Counted from the first letter of the stretch, positions 24,197 to 31,700 are shown. The stretch: DNA of 64,000 nucleotides from Kitasatospora aureofaciens (GCF_001188955.3 NZ_JPRF03000022.1:62001-126000), one strand, 5' to 3'. The notes: a model not told the origin generated them from the sequence alone. A program made the numbers and translations.

Positions 24197-24392
24197 AAGT
24201 CATCGCGCCGGCCAAGGGGGTGCGTGCCGCGCGATGGGCGTCGGCAGTGCCAGGTCGGGCCCGCCGAAGTTCGACGAGTCGACTATCGCACGGATCTCAG
24301 CATGCGGGCAAACCGGGCGTCTTGGATTGAAAGGTTTGTCATCTACTTCACCTTTGGATTTTGCATAGGTTAACGCCCTGGCCTGTGATTAT

Positions 24393-25270
24393 TCATGATC
24401 CCGATGAGCTGATCATTGCCTGACGGGCCCGGGCGGCATGTTCGCGAACAGCGGCGGGGGAGAGATGCCGACGGGGTGGTGGGGCCTTCGGGGTGCCACG
24501 GCAGGCGCGGCAGAGGCCGCCGAGGAGGGCGTGCGGGCGGCAGGGTGTGCGGCAGTCGGTGCACTCGATGACGCGGGTGGCGGGAGACTCCGGGCGGGGC
24601 CGTTCGGGGGGCATCTTGTCGAGCAGACGGCGGCGGGTGAAGGCCGCCGGGCTGTGGACGCCGTCCGGCGGGAGGCCTGCGGTGAGAGCGGCGGTGAAGA
24701 GGGCGGGGGTGGCGCCCCGGGCCAGCCATTCGGCGGCGAGCGGTTCGAGGGCCGCGCAGTCGGCGGCGGAGAGGGCGAGGCGGGCGTCGGCAAGGCCGAG
24801 ACCGGCGAGCGCCGCGTACGCGGCGAGGTGGGAGAGGTGCGGTTGAGCGTTCGCTCCTTGGGGGGATCGGGTGCTCCGGACGTTGACGCCTCGCCTGCCT
24901 CGGACGCCTCGCCAGTGGTGAGGAACTGCGTCCACCACGCGTCGGAGCGGGGCGTGCGGGAGAAGTAGGTGCGGAACACCCAGCGGCAGTCCTTGGAGCT
25001 GATGCGCTCGCGGACCCGGCGCAGGTGACCTGCGGTGGAGAGGTTGTTGAGCACCGTGCGGCAGGCCATCTGCCCGTAGTGGGACTGGAGGACGGCGAGG
25101 GTCTTGACGTCCATGGCGGCGCCGTCGGGGAGGTGGTCGATGAGCGAGGCGATGTAGGCCTCGCGCGCCGGGAGGTGGGAGAAGTCGGCAGCGGAGCGGG
25201 GGAGTTGCTCCGGGGCGGACTGCTTGCCGTACCCGGGGGTGGCCATGGCGGTAGAGTCGTGGGTAGCCAC
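24393..25270 (-). pseudogene. Frameshifted helix-turn-helix regulator with zinc-ribbon-like C-terminus
   Basis: The N-terminal part (25270 to about 24866) reads REAYIASLIDHLPDGAAMDVKTLAV...VLNNLSTAGHLRRVRERI...WVFRTYFSRT, a winged-helix type found in streptomycete 'MarR-like' proteins. The expected second half (HLAAYAALAGLGLADARLALSAADCAALEPLAAEW and a Cys-rich CTDCRTPCRP...GLCRACRG) is in another frame, ending at 24393. The switch falls at a six-base C run (minus strand, 24860-24865): one extra C would restore a single ~290-aa protein. This may be a real mutation, phase variation at the homopolymer, or a sequencing error. GTG 25270 or ATG 25246 starts it. Confidence 0.75.
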
Positions 25271-25302
25271 AGGATCGAGTCTCTTTCGATCGTGCCGGTC
25301 AG

Positions 25303-25335
25303 ACCCCCGTTCGGTGTTGGCGCACCGGCGGGGGT
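25303..25335. terminator. Hairpin between the DUF397 gene and the frameshifted regulator
   Basis: ACCCCCG (25303-25309) pairs with CGGGGGT (25329-25335), with an inner CGGTG/CACCG stem. On the minus strand it lies between the DUF397 stop and the next gene's start. Confidence 0.5.
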
Positions 25336-25455
25336 TGTTTCGTTGCTGCGCACGCTACACGGCGGAACCGGCTGTGGAGAACTCGTGACGATAAGTCATA
25401 TCTGCTGCGTGCGGGTGTGGTTGGTAGGTGGTTACCCACCCGTTCGACTAAAGGG

Positions 25456-25656
25456 TCACTCGACTCGCGCTGCTTGAGCTTCGGACGCGAAGGAGACGAA
25501 GGCGGACCAGGCCTCGGGGGAGAAGGCGAGGGTCGGGCCGGCCTTGTCCTTGGAGTCGCGGACGTGGACGGCGGAGGGGCAGGAGGCGACTTCGATGCAG
25601 TTGCCGCCTTCAGTCCCGCTGTAGCTGGACTTCACCCAGGTCAGGTTGGTGCTCAT
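25456..25656 (-). CDS. DUF397 protein, partner of the adjacent XRE regulator
   Basis: 66 aa. Starts LTWVKSSYSGTEGGNCIEVA and continues VHVRDSKDKAGPTLAFSPEAWSAFV, the full DUF397 signature. Members are small partner proteins of XRE/DUF5753 regulators in developmental control (BldB/WhiJ-associated loci). ATG 25656 overlaps the regulator's stop by 4 bp (ATGA). Biochemical role of the family is not settled; a toxin/antitoxin-like or antagonist relation with the regulator has been proposed for relatives. Confidence 0.92.
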   Translation of the reverse strand: MSTNLTWVKSSYSGTEGGNCIEVASCPSAVHVRDSKDKAGPTLAFSPEAWSAFVSFASEAQAARVE

Positions 25657-26459
25657 AGCTCCTCCGCCAACTTGCTGATGAAACGAGCCGACTCCTCGGG
25701 GCTGAGGGCCTGCCGGAGGATCATTGCATGGCGCTGCCACAGCAGATTTACCTTCTCCGGTTCGGCGTACAGGAAGCCCATGGACTGGCCCTCCTCGTAG
25801 GCAAAGCGCTCGTGATCGGCCGTTTCCAGCAGGACGAATGCGCCATTGACTCCCGGGTGAACACACCTGGCCGGCACTACCTGGATGTCGATGTGTCGAG
25901 GCTTGCTGGCGTCAAGCAGGTGCCTCAACTGCTCCTTGTGTTCCGGAGCGGTGCCGAACCGGCGCAGGAGGGCGAACTCATCGATGAGAAAGCTGAATGA
26001 CTTGGTCTGCTTGCCCAGGATCGCCTGCCGAGCCAATCGGGCTGAAACCCGCTCTTCCACGGTGTCGTCGTCCAGCGGCGGCCAGTGTGCGTTCAACAGA
26101 GACCGGGCGATAGCTTCGGTCTGAAGCAGGCCTGGGATGAGTTGGCTTTCGTATGAGCTCAAGACAATCGCCTCGGGCTCGTACTTCATGAAGTCCTGGG
26201 AGAAGGAGGGGAACTTCTCGGGCTTCAGAAACTCTGCCGCGCCCACCAACATCCCCTTCGCGTCGCACAGCTCATCCGCCACCTGCAGCAGCTTGAGCGA
26301 GGGCTTCCGCCTCCCCGCCTCCATCGACCGCACGCTCTCGATGTCGTAGCACGCCGCCTGGCTCAGCTGCTCCCGCGTCACGCCCGCCTTTTCACGCCAC
26401 CGCTTGAGCTGATCGCCGCAGTACTTCCACGACATCGGGTTTTCCTTCGGCGTGCTCAC
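25653..26459 (-). CDS. XRE-family helix-turn-helix regulator with DUF5753 domain (WhiJ-like)
   Basis: 268 aa. Helix-turn-helix at about 15-65 (LKRWREKAGVTREQLSQAA...SVRSMEAGRRKPS) and DUF5753 from about 100 (VLSSYESQLIPGLLQTEAIARSLL...VEERVSARLARQ...FLIDEFALLRRFG). GTG 26459 has GGAGG about 10 nt upstream; ATG 26435 with AAGGA 7 nt upstream is equally possible. Coupled to the DUF397 gene and divergent from an ATP-binding protein gene, the three-gene set seen repeatedly in streptomycete whiJ/abaA-type loci. DNA target not visible. Confidence 0.92.
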   Translation of the reverse strand: MSTPKENPMSWKYCGDQLKRWREKAGVTREQLSQAACYDIESVRSMEAGRRKPSLKLLQVADELCDAKGMLVGAAEFLKPEKFPSFSQDFMKYEPEAIVLSSYESQLIPGLLQTEAIARSLLNAHWPPLDDDTVEERVSARLARQAILGKQTKSFSFLIDEFALLRRFGTAPEHKEQLRHLLDASKPRHIDIQVVPARCVHPGVNGAFVLLETADHERFAYEEGQSMGFLYAEPEKVNLLWQRHAMILRQALSPEESARFISKLAEEL

Positions 26460-26622
26460 GGTCCCGCGCCCCTCCCTGCCCTGGTCACAGGGCGGTTCAA
26501 GCTCTCGCCGTACCACCGGCGTTACTCCCGAGGCTATGCCCGCCTGCCGACCCTTGAAGGGTGAAATGGCCGAACTCAGCCCTCCCGAGTGACGCCCTCC
26601 GTACACCTCCTCAAGGAATCCG

Positions 26623-27072
26623 ATGCTCACTCAGCCCCTCGATGCCGTCGAGTGGATGTTCCCCCGCCTGCCCCGCAGTGCCGGCCGTGCCCGGATCCGC
26701 TTCCTCCGACTGGCCTTCGAGTGGGAGGTGCCCGTCGACTCCGCCGAGACCGCGCTGATCCTGCTCAGCGAACTGGTCACCAACGCCTGCCGCCACGCCC
26801 GCTCGCCGCGTGACCGGATGATCGGAGTCCGGGTTCTCCTCCCCACCGCCTCCCTGCTCCGCATCGAGGTCTCCGACGCGAACCCCGAGTTGCCGACCCT
26901 CCGCCACGCCGCCCCCGACGACGAGTCCGGCCGGGGCCTGGAACTCGTCGCCGCCCTCGCCTCCTCCTGGGGCGCCCACCCGCGCGGCGAGGGCTACATC
27001 GGCAAAACCGTCTGGTTCGAGCTCGCGCTCCCCTCGCCGGCCTGCTCGGCCTCAGATCATCTGATTCCATGA
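26623..27072 (+). CDS. ATP-binding protein (HATPase_c_2, anti-sigma-like)
   Basis: 149 aa single-domain GHKL ATPase: LLSELVTNACRHA, IEVSDANPELP, GRGLELVAALASSWG and TVWFELALP. ATG 26623 has AAGGA 5 nt upstream. Divergent from the XRE-DUF397 pair with 163 bp between starts, so a shared control region is likely. It resembles the gene at 23.6 kb only in the ATPase core. Likely binds a regulator as a serine kinase/anti-sigma factor; partner unknown. Confidence 0.88.
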   Translation: MLTQPLDAVEWMFPRLPRSAGRARIRFLRLAFEWEVPVDSAETALILLSELVTNACRHARSPRDRMIGVRVLLPTASLLRIEVSDANPELPTLRHAAPDDESGRGLELVAALASSWGAHPRGEGYIGKTVWFELALPSPACSASDHLIP

Positions 27073-27077
27073 GGCGG

Positions 27078-27524
27078 ATGACTGCAACAGAGGCTTCCAG
27101 AAGCTTCGCCGCCGTGCTGGACTCGGCAGAACACGGCGGGACGATCTCGACACGGGTGTCCTGATCCAGGCAGAGCGCACCGGCGCCCCTGCGTTGTTCG
27201 GTCCCGCGATGACGTGGCCATCGCGGCAATCACCGCAGCCGAACTGCACCTGGGAGTGAGCTCCCCGACGATGTTCGTCATCTTCGCCGTCAGAGCTTCG
27301 TGGATGCGATTCTCGCGGTCGTCCCGGTGGAGGACTACACGCCCGACACGGCCCGTATTCACGCCAGGCTGATGGCGCACGTGCGGAGACAGGGCAAGCC
27401 GCGCGGGGCTCACGACCTGATCATCGCGGCCACAGCCTTGACCACCGCCCGCACGGTGGTCACCACCGACGCCTCCGCCGGATTCGCAGGCCTGCCCGGC
27501 GTTCCGGCGATCACCCCGGCTTGA
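27078..27524 (+). pseudogene. Decayed Phd/VapB-VapC (PIN) toxin-antitoxin locus
   Basis: ATG 27078 starts MTATEASRSFAAVLDSAEHGGTI, the N-terminus of a Phd/VapB-type antitoxin, which stops at 27164. Overlapping in another frame from 27146 is LDTGVLIQAERTGA (PIN Asp motif), then from about 27208 in a third frame DDVAIAAITAAELHLGV (PIN Glu), then from 27288 RQSFVDAILAVVPVEDY...HDLIIAATAL...TTDASAGFAGLPGVPAI (remaining PIN acids) to 27524. So the antitoxin's C-terminal half and the toxin's start were deleted and the toxin has two frameshifts. All four PIN acidic positions are still readable, indicating recent decay. Confidence 0.82.
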
Positions 27525-27530
27525 AGTGTG

Positions 27531-27569
27531 CCTGCGCAGGAAGTCGGGCCCGTCGACTTCCCGCGCAGG
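27531..27569. repeat. Palindromic repeat, copy A
   Basis: Arms 27531-27546 and 27554-27569 (15 of 16 pair), core GGAAGTCG...CGACTTCC. It follows the toxin remnant and overlaps the promoter-like sequence of the leader peptide. Confidence 0.85.
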
Positions 27570-27580
27570 CCGGGTACCAT
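27553..27580 (+). promoter_or_regulatory. Candidate promoter of the leader peptide/EamA transcript
   Basis: TCGACT (27553-27558) and TACCAT (27575-27580), 16-bp spacer. The predicted start falls at about 27587-27588, on the GTG of the leader peptide, so translation would be leaderless. The -35 element lies in the right arm of palindrome copy A. Confidence 0.45.
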
Positions 27581-27587
27581 CGGGCCC

Positions 27588-27632
27588 GTGAACTCGTACT
27601 GGCACGTCGTGCTGCCACCGCTCAGCGCCTGA
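27588..27632 (+). CDS. Candidate attenuator leader peptide MNSYWHVVLPPLSA
   Basis: A 14-residue frame (GTG start) with adjacent Tyr-Trp-His codons, 116 bp upstream of the EamA transporter start. Its coding end GCCACCG (27614-27620) can pair with CGGTGGC (27648-27654). The latter helix crosses, and so competes with, GGGCGCACGC (27635-27644) pairing with GCGTGCGCCC (27689-27698), which encloses a further CCCCC/GGGGG hairpin (27667-27681). Mutually exclusive helices after a short peptide with scarce-codon residues are the hallmark of ribosome-mediated attenuation. Which amino acid is sensed is not proven; Trp or Tyr is the natural guess. Confidence 0.55.
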   Translation: MNSYWHVVLPPLSA

Positions 27633-27748
27633 CCGGGCGCACGCAGTCGGTGGCTTGATCCCGTCGCCCCCGCCCAGGGGGTTCTGTGGCGTGCGCCCGC
27701 TTCGAAACCAGTTCCTCTGATGGTCTTCGACGACGGAAGTTCACGACT

Positions 27749-28687
27749 GTGCCGAATCGTTTGTCCGCGCCTGAGCGCGCTCGTCTGACCCCCGCTCCTC
27801 GCCGTACCCGCCCGATCGACGGGCCGCTGCCGATCCTGGTCTCCGCGCTGTTGTGGGGCACCACCGGAACGGCCGCCTCGTTCGCGCCCGCAGGCGCTCC
27901 GGCGGCCGGGATCGGGGCCGCCGCGCTGGTGCTCGGTGGCTCGCTGCTGTTCCTCACCGACCGCGCCGCGTGGGCGCTGCCCCGGGTGTGCGGGATGGTT
28001 GAGCGGTGGCTGCTGGTGGTCGGGGCGGTGGCCGTGGTGGGGTACCCGGTCACCTTCTACCCGGCGGTGACCCGCACCGGGGTCGCGGTGGCGACCGTGA
28101 TCGCGCTGGGCAGCGCGCCGGTGTTCACCGGACTGCTCGGGTGGCTCGCCCGGCAGGGGCGGCCGAGCGGGCGGTGGGCCGGGGCCACCGCGCTGGCCGT
28201 GCTCGGCTGCGGGGTGCTGGTGCTCGGGCCCCAACTCACCGGTGGCGGCTCGACGGTGGATCTGCTCGGGGCGCTGTTGGCGGCGCTCTCCGGGCTCTCG
28301 TACGCGGTGTACTCGCTGATCGCCGGGCGGCTGATCGCGGCCGGGCACCCGTCCGGCGGGGTGATGGGCGCGATGTTCGGCGGGGCGGCCGTGCTGGTGC
28401 TGTCGGTGCTGCTCGCCGGTCCGACCGGCTGGCTGCTCTCGGTGCGTGGGGCGGGCGTGGTGCTGCACCTCGGGGTGGTCACCACCTTCCTCGCCTACCG
28501 GCTCTTCGGCCACGGACTGCGGCACACCCCGGCACAGATCGCCACCACGTTGACCCTTGCCGAACCCGCTGTCGCCGCCGTCCTCGGCGTCGCGGCTCTG
28601 GGCGAGCGCCTGCCGACGGTGTCCTGGTGCGGGCTTGCGGTGCTCGCGGGCGGCCTGGGGGTCCTGACCCTCCCCGCCCGGCGGTAG
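27749..28687 (+). CDS. EamA/DMT-family transporter
   Basis: 312 aa integral membrane protein with about ten helices arranged as two EamA repeats (ILVSALLWGTTGTAASFAP... and LLGALLAALSGLSYAVYSLIAGRLI). Family members export amino acids and other small metabolites (YddG, RhtA types). GTG 27749 is preferred; GGAA lies 11 nt upstream and the hydrophobic core begins 30 residues later. It is the only gene downstream of the leader peptide, suggesting amino-acid-responsive expression. Palindrome copies B-D follow it and may serve as terminators. Substrate unproven. Confidence 0.85.
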   Translation: MPNRLSAPERARLTPAPRRTRPIDGPLPILVSALLWGTTGTAASFAPAGAPAAGIGAAALVLGGSLLFLTDRAAWALPRVCGMVERWLLVVGAVAVVGYPVTFYPAVTRTGVAVATVIALGSAPVFTGLLGWLARQGRPSGRWAGATALAVLGCGVLVLGPQLTGGGSTVDLLGALLAALSGLSYAVYSLIAGRLIAAGHPSGGVMGAMFGGAAVLVLSVLLAGPTGWLLSVRGAGVVLHLGVVTTFLAYRLFGHGLRHTPAQIATTLTLAEPAVAAVLGVAALGERLPTVSWCGLAVLAGGLGVLTLPARR

Positions 28688-28700
28688 GCGGTTGCTGCCG

Positions 28701-28731
28701 CACAGGAAGTCGGATGGGCCGACTTCTGGTG
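28701..28731. repeat. Palindromic repeat, copy B
   Basis: Arms 28701-28713 and 28719-28731 (11 of 13 pair), 14 bp past the EamA stop; same GAAGTCGG/CCGACTTC core as copy A. Confidence 0.85.
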
Positions 28732-28790
28732 CGCGGGCTCGCTGTGCTTGCGGTCGCTCTGGCGGTCCTGATGCTGCTCGGTCTGCTGCT

Positions 28791-28823
28791 GCACAGGAAG
28801 TCGGACGGGCCGACTTTCTGTGC
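28791..28823. repeat. Palindromic repeat, copy C
   Basis: Arms 28791-28804 and 28810-28823 (13 of 14 pair). Confidence 0.88.
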
Positions 28824-28890
28824 GTGAGGTTGTGCGGTGTGTTCGTGGTGGCCGTGGGGGCCAGCTGCGGGCCTGGTGGTGGGCGTGGTG

Positions 28891-28927
28891 CCGCACCAGA
28901 AGTCGGCCCGTCCGACTTCTGGTGCGG
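28891..28927. repeat. Palindromic repeat, copy D
   Basis: Perfect 16-bp arms 28891-28906 and 28912-28927 with a 5-nt loop, 13 bp past the stop of the minus-strand SUKH-4 gene, where it would also act as that gene's terminator. Confidence 0.9.
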
Positions 28928-28939
28928 CGGGCGGCCCGC

Positions 28940-30013
28940 TCAGCCCAGGAGGCCGCCGGTGTACGGGTCTTCGGCGAGGAGGCGCCAGGAGTGGCGAGGG
29001 GTCGCCCAGGCCTCCGGGTCCACCCGCTCGACCAGCTCCTCGACGACGGTCCGCAGGAACAACTGGGGGTCGAACACGTGCCAGTCCTCGCCCTCGGCCT
29101 CGTCCTCCACGTACTCCCAGCGGTCATGGTCGGCGCGCAGCCGCTCGTACGTCCACAGGGCGTAGAGCAGGGCGGAGACGTCCCGGTGCAGGTACGACGC
29201 CGGGGCGTCGGCCCCGTACAGGCCGGGCAGCTCCAGGCGGCCGGTCGCGCCGTCGAGTGCGATCACCAGGTCGTGCGGCCAGTAGGCGAGGGCGAGGCGG
29301 CCGGGGTGGGTGGAGTCCAGGGCGGCGAGCGGGTCGTCGGGGTCGACGCCGAACATCTCGCTGCCCAGCGGCAGGCCCGCCTCGACGAGGAGCCGCCGGG
29401 TCGGCTCGTGGGTGAGCTCGGCGGGCAGGTCCTCGGCGCGGTAGCGGCGGACGGCGCCGTCCCCGTCCTCGCCGACCAGCCGGGCGAGGTCCTCGACGAG
29501 GTCCGGTTCGAAGGCGTAGGCGGGGCCGCCCGGTTCGCCGGGGCGGGCACCCCAGGCCAGCGACGCGACCAGCAGCGCCGTGCACCAGTGCGCCGGCCGG
29601 GCGGTACCGGCGAACAGCGGCTCGTCGACCGCCCGCATCCGCTGCTCGGCGGCCGCCACCACGGCGTCCACCACCGCCGCGCCCCGGCGGCCCCCGTGGG
29701 CGCCGGGGTCCCCGGCGCCGGTCGCGACCGCCTCGACCTCCCGGACCAGGGCCACCAGCGCGGGCAGCGAGGTGGCCAGCAGGTCGCCCTCGGACCCGTC
29801 GCCGAGCCGCAGCTCGCCGGTCACCCCGTCCAGGGCGACCGGGTCGCCGTACACCGCCTCTCCGATGACGAACCAGCGCCCGCCTCCACCAGGCGCAGCG
29901 ACGGGAGCGCGGAACTCCAGGAACGCGCCGTCCCCGGGCAGCCCCTCCGTCAACAGGTGCTCGCGACTGGGCTCGTGCGTCAGCCCCTCCGGCAGGTCCA
30001 TCACGTCCGGCAT
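28940..30013 (-). CDS. SUKH-4 family immunity-like protein with two repeats
   Basis: 357 aa soluble protein. Two segments share the SUKH-4 opening: GLTHEPSREHLLTEGLPGDGAF near residue 10 and ELTHEPTRRLLVEAGLPLGSEMF near 200, each followed by a beta-rich stretch (VALDGVTGELRLGDG; VIALDGATGRLELPG). SUKH proteins are immunity partners of polymorphic toxins, but no toxin gene is visible nearby. ATG 30013 follows GGGGAACGGGG. It lies between palindromes D and E in an accessory patch. Immunity function is inferred from family only. Confidence 0.75.
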   Translation of the reverse strand: MPDVMDLPEGLTHEPSREHLLTEGLPGDGAFLEFRAPVAAPGGGGRWFVIGEAVYGDPVALDGVTGELRLGDGSEGDLLATSLPALVALVREVEAVATGAGDPGAHGGRRGAAVVDAVVAAAEQRMRAVDEPLFAGTARPAHWCTALLVASLAWGARPGEPGGPAYAFEPDLVEDLARLVGEDGDGAVRRYRAEDLPAELTHEPTRRLLVEAGLPLGSEMFGVDPDDPLAALDSTHPGRLALAYWPHDLVIALDGATGRLELPGLYGADAPASYLHRDVSALLYALWTYERLRADHDRWEYVEDEAEGEDWHVFDPQLFLRTVVEELVERVDPEAWATPRHSWRLLAEDPYTGGLLG

Positions 30014-30110
30014 CCCCGTTCCCCGTCCCGCTCTTCAGCTCCGCGATCGATCGGTCGAGAGCGTACGAGAGGCCCCCGACAGCGACTCCTGCGGGGGTTC
30101 GAAGTTCCAC

Positions 30111-30143
30111 GCACAGGAAGTCGGACCGGCCGACTTCCTATGC
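30111..30143. repeat. Palindromic repeat, copy E
   Basis: Arms 30111-30124 and 30130-30143 (13 of 14 pair), between the divergent SUKH-4 gene and the small gene at 30169, so here it cannot be a simple 3' terminator. Confidence 0.88.
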
Positions 30144-30168
30144 AGCGGCGGCTGGTTGACTGGGCGCC

Positions 30169-30384
30169 GTGGACGAACCGGAGATCTCCCGGTTTCCGCT
30201 GTTCCAGTCCGCAGCCGAGGCGCTGCGCCCACTGGCCCGGCTCACCCTGGACCTGGACGAAGTGGCCCGGCGGCTCGGCCTCGCGCCGGAGGACTCCGTC
30301 CGTGGGACGGCGGTACGACTGCTGGAAGGGCACCGGCGCTGGGTGGGATACCTCTCCGTGGGGGACTCGCCGCTCAGTGGGTAG
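30169..30384 (+). CDS. Small uncharacterised protein
   Basis: 71 aa: MDEPEISRFPLFQSAAEALR then PLARLTLDLDEVARRLG and RRWVGYLSVGDSPLSG. I do not recognise it. Third codon positions are strongly G/C, as expected for real coding in this genome, and GTG 30169 gives the best start, though without a strong ribosome site. It directly follows palindrome E and precedes the NTF2-like gene by about 90 bp. No membrane segment or signal peptide. Confidence 0.5.
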   Translation: MDEPEISRFPLFQSAAEALRPLARLTLDLDEVARRLGLAPEDSVRGTAVRLLEGHRRWVGYLSVGDSPLSG

Positions 30385-30474
30385 GGTGCGGTTGATCGAG
30401 CGATCAGCGGGGCCAAGTGGACTGCCGCGCAGGGGTCCTGGTCTTCCCGTCCGTTGACGAAGGGGTCTGCAGTC

Positions 30475-30933
30475 ATGTCGGAATCCGCTACGCCCGGCCC
30501 GCTTGAGCTGCTCGCCCGCTACCGGCGGGCGATGCTCGACCTGGATGCGGATGCGCTGGCCGAGCTGTACGCCGAGGACGGGGTGCACGAGTTCCCGTTC
30601 CTGTTCCCGGGGATGCCCGAGCGCTACCGGGGGCGCGAGGAGGTGCGGGCCGGGTACCGGGCGGCCTGGGGTGCGAGTGAGGCCCGGCCGCGGGAGATCC
30701 GGCAGGTCGCGGTCCACCCGGGCGCCGATCCGGAGGTGCTCACCGTGGAGCAGCTGGTGGTCGGGACGGTGGCCTCCACGGGCAAGGAGTTCGCCCTCCC
30801 CGGACTGCTGGTGATGCGGGCCCGGGGAGGGCAACTGGTGCACGTCCGCGACTACATGGACGGGCTCGGCGTGGCGCGTGCCATGGGGCGGCTGTCGGCC
30901 GTCGCTGCCCGCCTGGAGGCGGCGGGGTCGTAG
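30475..30933 (+). CDS. SnoaL/NTF2-like family protein
   Basis: 152 aa. The pattern LLARYRRAMLDLDADALAELYAEDGVHEFPF...GMPERYRGREEVRAGYRAAW...HVRDYMDGLGVARAMG is typical of SnoaL-like/ketosteroid-isomerase-type NTF2 folds, with the conserved His/Asp-lined pocket. ATG 30475 with GAAGGGG about 9-10 nt upstream is preferred over a GTG-type start 21 bp earlier. It converges on the tetR gene with a 5-bp gap. Enzymatic role unknown; relatives hydrolyse or isomerise small molecules. Confidence 0.8.
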   Translation: MSESATPGPLELLARYRRAMLDLDADALAELYAEDGVHEFPFLFPGMPERYRGREEVRAGYRAAWGASEARPREIRQVAVHPGADPEVLTVEQLVVGTVASTGKEFALPGLLVMRARGGQLVHVRDYMDGLGVARAMGRLSAVAARLEAAGS

Positions 30934-30938
30934 CGGGC

Positions 30939-31700
30939 TCAGATGCCGAAGTGGGCGGCGATGCCGTCGAGGACGCAGTCGAGGCCGGTGGTGAAGTGCC
31001 AGTCGGGGTCGTCCTTGCGGGTGGCCTGCTGCAGGTACTGCTGGTAGGAGGGGTAGCGGCCGGTGCCCATCAGGTAGGTCATCCGGGGGGCCAGGCCGGC
31101 CCGGGTCTCGTCGCCGTCGGACCAGCCGCGGGCGCGGCGCAGGTCCTCAAGGGCGACCTCGGAGGCGGACGAGCCGTGGACGTAGACGGCGACGGTGCGG
31201 AAGACCGCCATGGTGGTGTCGGCGTCCAGGCCGCGTTCGGCGAGGGCGGCGAACGCCCGTTCCGGGACCGCGAGTTGGTTGGGGCTGAGGGAGAACGGGG
31301 TGGCCGCCCGGGCGATCCAGGGGTGGGCCAGGTTCATGGCGCGCAGGTGGACGGCGAGGGAGTGCATGGCTTCGCGCCAGCCGTCGGCGGGGGTGTCCAG
31401 GGGGAGCTGCCCGTACACGAAGTCGACCATCAGCTCGATGAGTTCGTCCTTGCCGGAGACGTACCGGTAGGCGGCCATCGGGGCCACGCCGAGGGCGGTG
31501 GCGAGGCGGCGCATGGTGACGGCGTCCAGGCCCTCGGTGTCGGCGATGGCGACCGCGGCCTCGGCGATCCGGTGCGGGGTCAGGGTGGTGCGCGGCGCGG
31601 GGGAGGGGCGGTCGAGCCGCTCCCAGAGTGAGGGCTGCGGCTTGTCGCGGTCGTCGGCTGCGGCGTCGCTGTCCCCGGTGGGGGCCTGCTGAGCGGGCAT
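30939..31700 (-). CDS. TetR-family repressor (TetR_C type)
   Basis: 253 aa. Helix-turn-helix at about 40-90: LTPHRIAEAAVAIADTEGLDAVTMRRLATALGVAPMAAYRYVSGKDEL. The C-terminal ligand domain with PWIARAATPFSLSPNQL matches the tetracycline-repressor C-terminal class. ATG 31700 has GGAAGGAG 9 nt upstream. It is divergent from an FMN reductase and an MFS pump, with two palindromic operators in the 142-bp gap, so it should repress both sides until a drug-like ligand binds. Confidence 0.92.
   Translation of the reverse strand: MPAQQAPTGDSDAAADDRDKPQPSLWERLDRPSPAPRTTLTPHRIAEAAVAIADTEGLDAVTMRRLATALGVAPMAAYRYVSGKDELIELMVDFVYGQLPLDTPADGWREAMHSLAVHLRAMNLAHPWIARAATPFSLSPNQLAVPERAFAALAERGLDADTTMAVFRTVAVYVHGSSASEVALEDLRRARGWSDGDETRAGLAPRMTYLMGTGRYPSYQQYLQQATRKDDPDWHFTTGLDCVLDGIAAHFGI

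Noticed and set aside
28714..28827. 37-residue frame MGRLLVRGLAVLAVALAVLM... between palindromes B and C, with a membrane-helix-like centre
   Set aside because: Both ends are encoded by the palindromes themselves and no ribosome site is visible; more likely a by-product of Leu/Val-rich G/C sequence.
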